A stretch of 15,448 bases of DNA from Autumnicola lenta (GTDB lineage Bacteria > Bacteroidota > Bacteroidia > Flavobacteriales > Flavobacteriaceae). The notes under the pieces were generated by a model. It made no database searches. It saw only the letters and a program-made list of their open reading frames with translations, and was not told the origin of the DNA. Shown here piece by piece: positions 8,027-15,346 of this stretch (its first letter is position 1; each line of letters begins with the position of its first letter). Location: the NCBI RefSeq assembly GCF_031846515.1, contig NZ_JAVRHO010000042.1, positions 1 to 15,448 of the forward strand. The letters run 5' to 3'. The translations under genes and the position numbers were made by a program.

Positions 8027-9853
8027 TTATCTATTATTTTTTAAATCATTTGCCTGTGCCACCCAGTTATCACGTTTTTCAGCGATTGGAAAAGCCTCTA
8101 TAACTTCATCAAGCAATGTGAAATCTTTCTCTGTGAGTTTACTAACCTGATCGTAAAGATAGATTCCCACCTGGTGTAAACGCTGTTCCAGTAAAGGACC
8201 AACATTTTTAAGCTTCTGCAGGTCATCCTGAGATTGCGTGGCGGGATCGTAAGTTCCAATTCTGCCCAGCATTTCGTCAATTCTGTCCCTTGTAACCTCG
8301 CTACCAGTTAATGCATCGGCATTTACCGTACCCTCGTGCCCCTTTCCGTTAGCATCATCTTCGGTTTCTCCCGGAAGTGATTTATTAAATTCCCTTGCCT
8401 TATCTTCATCTCTTGTAGAATTCGCTACCGGCTGTTGAATTGGATTTGGGTCATAATGCTTCACATGGTCACCATGCTCGGTTCTTAATTTCTTATACCT
8501 GTCTCCTGAAGCTTTTAGAATAGATTTAACTTCAGCCTGTGCAATTACAGGGAAAGATCGTGCATATAAAAGAAATAAAACAAAGAAGAATCCAATGGTT
8601 CCAATAAAAATACCAATATCGACAAAAGTTGGCGAGAACATGGTCCATGAAGACGGAAGATAGTCTCTGTGAAGTGAAGTAACGATAATTACAAACCGCT
8701 CAAACCACATTCCAATGTTTACCACTATCGAGATAAAAAAGGAGAACATAATACTTCTTCTCAATTTAGGAAACCACATGAATTGTGGTGAGAATACGTT
8801 ACAGGTCATCATAGACCAATACGCCCACCAGTAAGGACCTGTGGCCCTGTTAAGGAAAGCATATTGTTCGTATTCCACACCAGAATACCACGCGATAACC
8901 AACTCTGTAATATATGCTGTACCAACAATAGAACCGGTGATCATAATTACTATGTTCATCAATTCTATATGCTGAATTGTAATATAATCTTCAAGATGAG
9001 ATACTTTTCTCATAATAATAAGCAAAGTGTTCACCATTGCAAATCCAGAGAAAATCGCTCCAGCAACGAAGTACGGAGGGAAGATTGTAGTATGCCAACC
9101 AGGAATAACCGACGTAGCAAAGTCAAAAGATACGATGGTGTGCACTGAAAGTACTAATGGTGTTGCCAAACCGGCAAGAACAAGGGAAACCTCTTCAAAA
9201 CGCTGCCAGTCTTTAGCCCGTCCACTCCATCCAAAAGATAAAATTCCGTAGATCCTTTTATTAAAGGGGGTAATAGCCCTGTCCCTGATCATTGCAAAAT
9301 CCGGAAGCAAACCTGTCCACCAGAATACGAGAGATACTGAAAGATAAGTGGAAATAGCAAATACATCCCAAAGCAACGGTGAATTAAAGTTAACCCATAA
9401 TGTTCCAAACTGATTAGGAATAGGCAAAACCCAATAAGCCAGCCATGGACGCCCCATGTGAATAATAGGGAAAAGACCTGCCTGCATTACCGAGAATATT
9501 GTCATAGCTTCCGCAGAGCGGTTAATCGCCATTCTCCATTTTTGACGGAACAGCAACAGTACCGCGGAAATAAGAGTACCGGCGTGACCAATACCTACCC
9601 ACCATACAAAGTTGGTAATATCCCATGCCCAACCGACGGTTTTATTTAATCCCCAAGTACCGATCCCGGTTGAAACCGTATAGATTATACATCCTAATCC
9701 CCACATAAAAGCTACAAGCGCAATGGAGAAAACAATCCACCAGGATTTATTAGCCCTTCCCTCTACCGGTGCAACTACATCTAACGTGACGTCGTGGTAC
9801 GTTTTATTACCGGTTATTAAAGGCTTTCTTATAGGTGCTTCGTAATGAGACAT
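8027..9853 (-). CDS. actC: Alternative Complex III quinol-oxidising subunit ActC (NrfD-like) with a C-terminal helix-hairpin-helix extension
   Basis: NrfD/PsrC-type membrane subunit of ACIII that binds menaquinol and passes electrons to the iron-sulfur clusters of ActB. The first ~455 residues contain about ten membrane helices with typical family segments such as WWVGIGHAGTLISA, MGRPWLAYWVLP and FFPKLRRS-like turns (here WFPKLRRS). After the last helix (ending FVLFLLYARSFPV) there is a hydrophilic linker of about 85 residues and then a compact domain at ~543-608. That domain contains LKNVGPLLEQRLHQVGI, matching the helix-hairpin-helix pattern LxxIGPxxxxxLxxxGI, then LTEKDF, and ends in a DNWVAQA segment. 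Similar small domains occur as C-terminal extensions on other bacterial proteins, including some respiratory-complex and ribosomal proteins. At 608 aa the protein is longer than the plain NrfD-type core. It starts 34 bp after actB. Confidence 0.95.
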   Translation of the reverse strand: MSHYEAPIRKPLITGNKTYHDVTLDVVAPVEGRANKSWWIVFSIALVAFMWGLGCIIYTVSTGIGTWGLNKTVGWAWDITNFVWWVGIGHAGTLISAVLLLFRQKWRMAINRSAEAMTIFSVMQAGLFPIIHMGRPWLAYWVLPIPNQFGTLWVNFNSPLLWDVFAISTYLSVSLVFWWTGLLPDFAMIRDRAITPFNKRIYGILSFGWSGRAKDWQRFEEVSLVLAGLATPLVLSVHTIVSFDFATSVIPGWHTTIFPPYFVAGAIFSGFAMVNTLLIIMRKVSHLEDYITIQHIELMNIVIMITGSIVGTAYITELVIAWYSGVEYEQYAFLNRATGPYWWAYWSMMTCNVFSPQFMWFPKLRRSIMFSFFISIVVNIGMWFERFVIIVTSLHRDYLPSSWTMFSPTFVDIGIFIGTIGFFFVLFLLYARSFPVIAQAEVKSILKASGDRYKKLRTEHGDHVKHYDPNPIQQPVANSTRDEDKAREFNKSLPGETEDDANGKGHEGTVNADALTGSEVTRDRIDEMLGRIGTYDPATQSQDDLQKLKNVGPLLEQRLHQVGIYLYDQVSKLTEKDFTLLDEVIEAFPIAEKRDNWVAQANDLKNNR

Positions 9854-9887
9854 ATCCTTTTATAATTGATTCTTTATTATTGATTAT

Positions 9888-12800
9888 TTAAGCGTCTGCT
9901 GTATTTCTCACTTTAGTTTGATACATCACATTTGGCTTTGTGCCAAGATATTCCAACATGTGGTACATCCTTTCATCCTGCCTTTTTTCATATATCAAGC
10001 TTTCCTCATCATTCACATCTCCAAATACAATTGCACCTTTATCACAAGCGAGGGAACATGCAGTCTGGAATTCTCCATCCTGAACAGGTCTTCCTTCCCT
10101 TTTTGCATCCAATATAGTTTTTTGGGTTCTCTGAATACATAATGAACATTTCTCCATTACTCCCCTGGACCTTACAGTAACATCAGGATTCAGCACCATA
10201 CGACCAAGATCATTGCTCATATGATAATCAAACTCTTCATTTTTGTTATATAGGAACCAGTTAAACCTACGAACTTTATATGGACAGTTGTTCGCACAAT
10301 ATCTTGTTCCCACACAACGGTTATAAACCATTTGGTTTTGTCCCTGGCGACCGTGAACAGTTGCTGCTACAGGACATACAGTCTCACATGGTGCCTGGTT
10401 ACAGTGCTGACACATTACCGGCTGGAATACCACCTGCGGATTATCTGCGGGCTGCTCCAGTTCAGCAAAAGTGGAAAGGGAACTGCCCAGACCGGACATA
10501 TTCTCTTTAGTTTCTATATCTGTTCCAAAACCTTCATCTTCAGAAGCATAATATCTGTCTATACGCAACCAGTGCATATCTCTTGATCTCCTTACTTCTT
10601 CCTTTCCTACTACTGGTACATTATTCTCAACGTGACATGCGATAACGCAAGCCCCACAGCCTGTACAGGCATTAAGATCTATAGACATATTAAAATGATG
10701 CCCAATACTGCGGTCAAAATTTTCCCAAATATCGACCTCTGGAGAAGTGACTGGCGTTTCCTGGTGATTTAAAGAAACTTCAGCAACAGGATTCCAGAAG
10801 TGATAATCCTTCGTATTAAAAATTTCTAAGGTTGTCTCCTTTATAATATCACCTCTTCCCATAAGGGTGTTATGAAGCTGAACACATGCAAATTCATGAA
10901 TGCCCTCTACTTTTTCAATGCTAACGGTTTGAACAGAATTGAAATTCTTATAAAGAGGATAGGCATTAACACCAACTTTCATTTCATCCTGTACAGCCTC
11001 AGTCTTACCATAGCCAAAAGCCAAAGCAACCGAACCTCTGGCCTGACCAGGCTGAATGTAGACAGGAACATCTTTTACAACAGTATCTCCAAGTGTAATA
11101 TTAACTTTGCTTCCGTTTAGCCCCCCATTAGAAACGTGATAATTTTCAAGTCCCATTTCTTCTGCGTCTACCCGGGAAATTTTTAAGTAATTATCCCATG
11201 ATGCTCTCGTAAGAGGATCAGGCATTTCCTGAAGCCAGGGATTGTTAGCCTGCTGGCCATCTCCCATAGCAACAGAAGTATAAAGTTCTAATTCAAGACC
11301 TGCTTCTTCATCTATTGCCGAAGAAAGATTTCTTGCCGCAACAGAATCACTGTTCATTTCCGGTAAAGCTTCGGCAACATCACCGGCAGCAGCAAACTCA
11401 GAAGCTGCATCCAGCTCAAATGCTCCATCATGTAAACCCTGATTCCAACCTTCGGCACCCAAAGATCCAGACCACATTTCTTTTAGATACTCGTAATAAT
11501 TTTGAGAATTATCACTCCAGTTTAACAATGTATCCTGTAATTGTCTTGTATTAAAAAGCGGCCGTATAGTTGGCTGCATCAAAGCAACATTTCTGGTTGT
11601 GAATTGTACGTCCCCCCAACTTTCTAAATAATGTGGAGTTGGACCTACAAATTCACATAGTTTTGCTGTTTCATCTTCTTTAGATGTAAAGGCTACTGAA
11701 AGTTCAACGTTTTTAAGCCCCTCTACAAACTCTAAGGAGTTAGGCAAACTATAAACCGGATTTACACCCGCGATAATTACAGCTCCAATATTACCTGCAG
11801 CCATATCGTTCACAAGCTCAGTAACTGCAGTAGCGTTTCCCTGCCTTAGCATTCTGGGATTTTCAACATCCATTACAGCACTTCCAAGGCTTTCATTTAT
11901 TGCCAATGCTAACGACTGGGCATCATTATCAGGAATACCGGTAATTACAACCGCATTACTTCCTGCACGCCTCAGTTGAGCAGCAGCTTTAACAACGATA
12001 TCATCAAGTTCTGAAGGAAGGTTGCTGGTAGAAGCACCATTTACAATATAACCATAAAGAGCAGCCATTACCGCCTTTTGCTGAGATGGCTTTAAAGGAA
12101 CACGCTTATCGGCATTCGCACCAGACAAGCTCATATTGGCTTCAAACTGAATATGCCTGGACATCCTTCCGTTTTTAGGAATACGTCCCAGAGCATACTT
12201 TGAATCATATCCACCACCATTCCAGTCTCCCAAGAAATCAGCACCCACAGAAACGATAGTTTCAGCCCTCGAAAAGTCATAAGCCGGTAATGCGCGTCTT
12301 CCATATCTTGCCTGAAATGCATTAAGAGCAGCATCTTCAGAAACAGCATCGTAGACAACATGTCTTACATTACCGTACTTTTCTGAAAATTCACTAATGA
12401 TTCGCGCCGTAGATGGACTTGCAAACGTTGGGGTAAGCAATGCAATTTCCCCATTAACATTATCTAATCTTCCTTTAACCGAACTATCAAACTCCTCCCA
12501 GGAGATATTTTGTCCATTAGCCTTGGGGTTTTTGAGCCTTTTTCTATCATAAAGAGATAACACTGAAGCCTGAACCCTTGCATTCGCGCCGGTATTAGCC
12601 ATGGTATTAACCTCAATCTTTATAGGCCTTCCTTCCCGGGTCTTTACAAGAACCCCGGCGAAATCGAAACCATCGGCCATCGTAGTAGCGTAGTAATTTG
12701 CATTACCAGGAACAATTCGTTCCGGCTGCACTACATAAGGTATAGATTTAACAACAGGTCCTTCACAGGCTGCAAGCGTTGCTGCTGCAGTACTAAAACC

Positions 12801-12977
12801 AACATACTTAAGAAAATCCCTTCTTGATGTTTTAGAACTTTCCAGAGAGTTTTTATCTCCTAAAAATTCATCAACCGGTATTTCCTCAACAAATTCCTTC
12901 TGTTGTAGCGCCTCAACAATAGAACTGTTCTTATCCAGTTCCTCAACACTTGTCCAGTATTTTTTGTTTGATGACAT
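9888..12977 (-). CDS. actB: Alternative Complex III iron-sulfur subunit ActB (molybdopterin-like domain fused to ferredoxin domain)
   Basis: Large peripheral ACIII subunit, 1029 aa, exported by Tat and lipid-anchored. About 50 cytosolic-type residues precede the Tat motif SRRDFLK (51-57); the hydrophobic stretch ends in LAAC, giving a lipobox at C71. This matches the known extended Tat signal family of MoCo/4Fe-4S proteins. Residues ~75-740 resemble a molybdopterin oxidoreductase, a domain known to hold no molybdenum in ACIII. Residues ~765-1000 carry the clusters: C771/774/777/781, C856/859/864/868, C888/894/898, and C944/947 with C974/978. At the third site the second Cys is Thr891 (CVGTRYCANNC), as expected for the known [3Fe-4S] cluster. 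Electrons from ActC quinol pass through these clusters to ActA hemes. It begins 55 bp after actA. Confidence 0.97.
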   Translation of the reverse strand: MSSNKKYWTSVEELDKNSSIVEALQQKEFVEEIPVDEFLGDKNSLESSKTSRRDFLKYVGFSTAAATLAACEGPVVKSIPYVVQPERIVPGNANYYATTMADGFDFAGVLVKTREGRPIKIEVNTMANTGANARVQASVLSLYDRKRLKNPKANGQNISWEEFDSSVKGRLDNVNGEIALLTPTFASPSTARIISEFSEKYGNVRHVVYDAVSEDAALNAFQARYGRRALPAYDFSRAETIVSVGADFLGDWNGGGYDSKYALGRIPKNGRMSRHIQFEANMSLSGANADKRVPLKPSQQKAVMAALYGYIVNGASTSNLPSELDDIVVKAAAQLRRAGSNAVVITGIPDNDAQSLALAINESLGSAVMDVENPRMLRQGNATAVTELVNDMAAGNIGAVIIAGVNPVYSLPNSLEFVEGLKNVELSVAFTSKEDETAKLCEFVGPTPHYLESWGDVQFTTRNVALMQPTIRPLFNTRQLQDTLLNWSDNSQNYYEYLKEMWSGSLGAEGWNQGLHDGAFELDAASEFAAAGDVAEALPEMNSDSVAARNLSSAIDEEAGLELELYTSVAMGDGQQANNPWLQEMPDPLTRASWDNYLKISRVDAEEMGLENYHVSNGGLNGSKVNITLGDTVVKDVPVYIQPGQARGSVALAFGYGKTEAVQDEMKVGVNAYPLYKNFNSVQTVSIEKVEGIHEFACVQLHNTLMGRGDIIKETTLEIFNTKDYHFWNPVAEVSLNHQETPVTSPEVDIWENFDRSIGHHFNMSIDLNACTGCGACVIACHVENNVPVVGKEEVRRSRDMHWLRIDRYYASEDEGFGTDIETKENMSGLGSSLSTFAELEQPADNPQVVFQPVMCQHCNQAPCETVCPVAATVHGRQGQNQMVYNRCVGTRYCANNCPYKVRRFNWFLYNKNEEFDYHMSNDLGRMVLNPDVTVRSRGVMEKCSLCIQRTQKTILDAKREGRPVQDGEFQTACSLACDKGAIVFGDVNDEESLIYEKRQDERMYHMLEYLGTKPNVMYQTKVRNTADA

Positions 12978-13008
12978 ATATATCTAAATATTAACTTCTA
13001 AATTAAAC

Positions 13009-13022
13009 CTGCTCTTCAGCAG
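13009..13022 (-). other. Small hairpin between actA and actB
   Basis: On the minus strand CTGCT-GAAG-AGCAG forms a 5-bp stem with a 4-nt loop, preceded by six T and followed by GTTTAATTT. It is too weak for a firm terminator. It could cause partial termination or mark an mRNA processing point that adjusts actA against actB levels; this is inference. Confidence 0.3.
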
Positions 13023-13032
13023 AAAAAACATT

Positions 13033-14400
13033 TTAATAATGGCATTTACCACATTCTATCCCACCTAAATCAGCAGCAGTAACTTCTTCCACCCCATACT
13101 TTTTAGCCAGTTCTTCATGGATTTTTTCGTAATATTCATTGCCCACCATATTCACCTTAGTCTCACGATGACAATTTACACACCACCCCATTGTTAAAGG
13201 CGCATGCTGATACATCACCTCCATTTCCTCAACAGGACCATGACACGTTTGACACTGAGTTCCCTGTACGGATACGTGCTGAGAGTGATTAAAATACGCA
13301 AAATCAGGCAGATTGTGTAAACGAACCCACTTTACCGGCTTTGCCTCACCAGAATATGTTCTTGATCCAGGCTCCCAACCTGTTGCCTCATACAACTTGG
13401 CTATTTCTTTATCATAAAATTCTTTTGTAAACTCTGCAGTCGCCGTTTCCGGAGCAACTTCAGCAATCGATTTATGACAGTTCATACATACATTTAACGA
13501 AGGTATCCCTGAAGTTTTCGACGTCCGTGCAGAAGAGTGACAGAATTTACACTCTATCTGGTTATCCCCGGCATGTATTCTATGTGAAAAGTGAATTGGC
13601 TGGATTGGCTGATAACCCTGATCTACCCCAACCTGCATCATATATCCATATCCATAATATGCAACACCAAGAAGCACTACCACAGCGAGCACCACCACAA
13701 GGAATTGGTTTTCTACAAAGGATTTGTATAATGGTTTTCTTTTTGGTTTTTCGGGGATCACCACACCACTAGCTGCAGCGAAATTTCTAAGGGTTTTGTT
13801 TACAAGAAATAATACAGCCAATAACATTAGCAACACAAAAGCAAGAACCCCCAAGATCAGGTTGGTTGAAACCCCCTGGCCTCCACCACCAGCACCTTCA
13901 GCCCCACTTTGTTGAGCCGAAACCGGAGCTTCAGGTTTTGGCTGCTCTACGTAGGCCAGAATGTCATTTATCTGAGCTTCTGTCAACTGAGGAAAAGGAG
14001 GCATTACCGTCTCGTTGTATTCCTCAAAAACAGCTACAGCTTCAGAATCTCCAGAAGCAATAAGATTAGTACTATTGTGGATCCACTGATAAAGCCAATC
14101 CATGTCACGTCTTTCAGTAACACCGTTAAGGGCCGGGCCTATAGATTCAGAATAGGGTTTATGACATGCAGCACATAAAGAATTAAACAAAGATTTACCA
14201 TTGGCCGGGTCTCCCAATCCACCAGTAGCCGCAGCCGCTCCCGCAGTTTGCTCCTCACCCTGCGCCTGCTCCTGCTGTTCCTGAGAAGCATCGGCCGAAG
14301 CGTCATCCTGTGCAATTCCCGTAACTGTAAACGATAAGAAAAACGCTACGCTTAAGAGCAGCAATCGTGAAGTTGAATGGCGGTATTTCACCTTTTTCAT
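13033..14400 (-). CDS. actA: Alternative Complex III multiheme cytochrome c ActA, with N-terminal monoheme domain
   Basis: First gene of the operon, 455 aa. A signal peptide (residues ~12-30, ending near GIAQ) is followed by an acidic Ala/Gln-rich linker. A monoheme cytochrome c domain has C76-A-A-C79-H80 with M133 (TVMPPF) as likely sixth ligand. A Gly-rich linker leads to two membrane helices, ~179-201 and ~232-255. The periplasmic C-terminal region carries five more CxxCH sites starting at C284, C305, C383, C407 and C450; the last ends one residue before the stop codon. Six heme c sites in total are therefore visible. In ACIII the five-heme region takes electrons from ActB, and the extra N-terminal domain is a good candidate to hand them to Cu-A of CoxB. 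The ATG at 14400 is the only start that keeps the complete signal peptide. Confidence 0.96.
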   Translation of the reverse strand: MKKVKYRHSTSRLLLLSVAFFLSFTVTGIAQDDASADASQEQQEQAQGEEQTAGAAAATGGLGDPANGKSLFNSLCAACHKPYSESIGPALNGVTERRDMDWLYQWIHNSTNLIASGDSEAVAVFEEYNETVMPPFPQLTEAQINDILAYVEQPKPEAPVSAQQSGAEGAGGGGQGVSTNLILGVLAFVLLMLLAVLFLVNKTLRNFAAASGVVIPEKPKRKPLYKSFVENQFLVVVLAVVVLLGVAYYGYGYMMQVGVDQGYQPIQPIHFSHRIHAGDNQIECKFCHSSARTSKTSGIPSLNVCMNCHKSIAEVAPETATAEFTKEFYDKEIAKLYEATGWEPGSRTYSGEAKPVKWVRLHNLPDFAYFNHSQHVSVQGTQCQTCHGPVEEMEVMYQHAPLTMGWCVNCHRETKVNMVGNEYYEKIHEELAKKYGVEEVTAADLGGIECGKCHY

Positions 14401-14429
14401 ATTATAAGTTGAATTAACGTCTAAACTTT

Positions 14430-14479
14430 GGTACGGTTTTTCTACTCCTTAAAAAGCAATAAAAATATGTATCCGTACC
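14430..14479 (-). promoter_or_regulatory. Inverted repeat in the actA leader
   Basis: GGTACGG at 14430-14436 and CCGTACC at 14473-14479 are perfect inverted repeats separated by 36 nt, lying within the expected 5' untranslated region of actA. Between them, on the minus strand, is AAGGAG (14450-14445), a strong Shine-Dalgarno-like sequence about 45 nt upstream of the actA ATG and with no start codon at the right distance. It could be a leader hairpin or a protein-binding dyad. Confidence 0.35.
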
Positions 14480-14493
14480 TTGAAATTCGTGCA

Positions 14494-14501
14494 CAAAAGT
14501 A
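14494..14501 (-). promoter_or_regulatory. Candidate promoter (-7 element) of the act-cox operon
   Basis: On the minus strand this reads TACTTTTG, an exact TAnnTTTG match. Transcription would begin near 14487, giving a leader of about 87 nt before actA. A TTG at -33 is not obvious; the region there reads CCTTAAATGC. It is the best candidate in the 224-bp divergent spacer for the whole eight-gene operon. Confidence 0.45.
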
Positions 14502-14572
14502 ATATATAAAGTGCATTTAAGGAATGTTACAGATGTGTTAATCGATAATTTATATTTGTTCTAAATAATAAA

Positions 14573-14613
14573 TTAAGACACGTTTAAGTTATTTAGCTTT
14601 ACCTTTGTCTTAA
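14573..14613 (+). promoter_or_regulatory. Candidate promoter of the SPOR gene with a flanking dyad
   Basis: TACCTTTG at 14600-14607 fits the TAnnTTTG -7 element and would start a transcript near 14613, leaving a very short leader before the ATG at 14625. A second match, TATATTTG at 14551-14558, is an alternative. Perfect inverted repeats TTAAGAC (14573-14579) and GTCTTAA (14607-14613) bracket the first candidate and could be an operator. Confidence 0.4.
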
Positions 14614-14624
14614 ATGTAATAATT

Positions 14625-15014
14625 ATGCGAAAGTTATCCCGAAATAACCTGATTTTCACCTGCTTTTTGACTGCAGTTTCGTATGCAAATCTTTCAGCTC
14701 AGAATGCTGAGATTAACATTAATCAGGATGAAAAAATCTCCAAACTGTTGGAATTAAAAACTGAAATGTCTGAAGGAAATAAAATTGGGGACAGATATAA
14801 AATACAATTATTCTACGGAGACAATAAAGAGGCCAGTGAAGTGTTTAAGGATTACGAGAGCAAGTACACTTATCCGGCAATGATCGATTATGAAACCCCT
14901 AATTACAAAGTATATGTAGGTAATTTCCGTAACCGACTTGAAGCAGACAGAGCATTAAGAGAAATTAAGGAAAATTTTCCCGGAGCTTTTATTCCGAAGC
15001 CAAAAAGAAGGTAA
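14625..15014 (+). CDS. Small secreted SPOR-domain protein
   Basis: Protein of 129 aa with a signal peptide (residues ~8-25, ending near NLSAQ), a short charged helix (~34-50), and a C-terminal SPOR-like domain at ~57-125. The domain shows the usual pattern: YKIQLFYG opens the first strand, YKVYVGNFRNRLEADRAL carries the second strand and helix, and FPGAFIPK closes the sheet. SPOR domains bind peptidoglycan strands lacking stem peptides, so a periplasmic or cell-wall-facing role is likely; the specific function is unknown. It is transcribed away from actA across a shared 224-bp spacer, so it may be co-regulated with the respiratory operon, though that is inference. The ATG at 14625 is chosen because it preserves the signal peptide. 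Confidence 0.88.
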   Translation: MRKLSRNNLIFTCFLTAVSYANLSAQNAEININQDEKISKLLELKTEMSEGNKIGDRYKIQLFYGDNKEASEVFKDYESKYTYPAMIDYETPNYKVYVGNFRNRLEADRALREIKENFPGAFIPKPKRR

Positions 15015-15144
15015 GTGAATATTACTGAAAGGGTCAGGCTGCGTTGCAGTAGAAAAAATTTCAGTATTAAGTGGCCGGAAAAAATCCGTACCGATATTTG
15101 CCAGTTTTCGACCATCAATTAGAGCCAGGAGCGCTACGCTGCAG

Positions 15145-15179
15145 GAACTAAGAGCCAGGATTTCTTCAAAACTTAGTTC
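15145..15179. repeat. Potential hairpin in repeat copy 1
   Basis: GAACTAAG (15145-15152) and CTTAGTTC (15172-15179) are perfect 8-bp inverted repeats with a 19-nt loop containing AGCCAGGATTTC. It spans the end of the conserved core and the start of the variable part. Confidence 0.45.
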
Positions 15180-15310
15180 AAAAGCTTCAAAAATTTCACT
15201 CTGCAACATTGCAAATCCTGAAATCTTCAATTTTGGATAACGGGAGAAAATCCGTACCGATATTTGCCAGTTTTCGACCATCAATTAGAGCCAGGAGCGC
15301 TACGCTGCAG

Positions 15311-15346
15311 GAACTAAGAGCCAGGATTTCTCCAGAAACGTAGTTC
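15311..15346. repeat. Potential hairpin in repeat copy 2
   Basis: The equivalent of the copy 1 hairpin: GAACTAAG (15311-15318) faces CGTAGTTC (15339-15346), which pairs at seven of eight positions around a 20-nt loop. The right arm lies in the diverged part of the unit yet most pairing is retained. Confidence 0.4.

Noticed and set aside
8098..8280. 60-codon minus-strand frame inside actC
   Set aside because: It is a shifted reading of the ActC C-terminal domain. The actC frame continues intact and makes sense as a domain, so there is no sign of a frameshift.
9888..12977. ActB as an active molybdenum oxidoreductase
   Set aside because: Gene order and cluster motifs match ACIII, where the molybdopterin-like domain is known to be empty of molybdenum.
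14955..15284. Minus-strand open frame of 109 codons across the SPOR gene end and repeat copies 1-2
   Set aside because: The repeats are 166 and 158 bp apart, so the same DNA is read in different frames in each copy; the predicted protein shows no internal repeat matching the DNA repeat. It also overlaps a well-supported gene on the other strand. A similar frame at 14903-15118 is rejected for the same reason.
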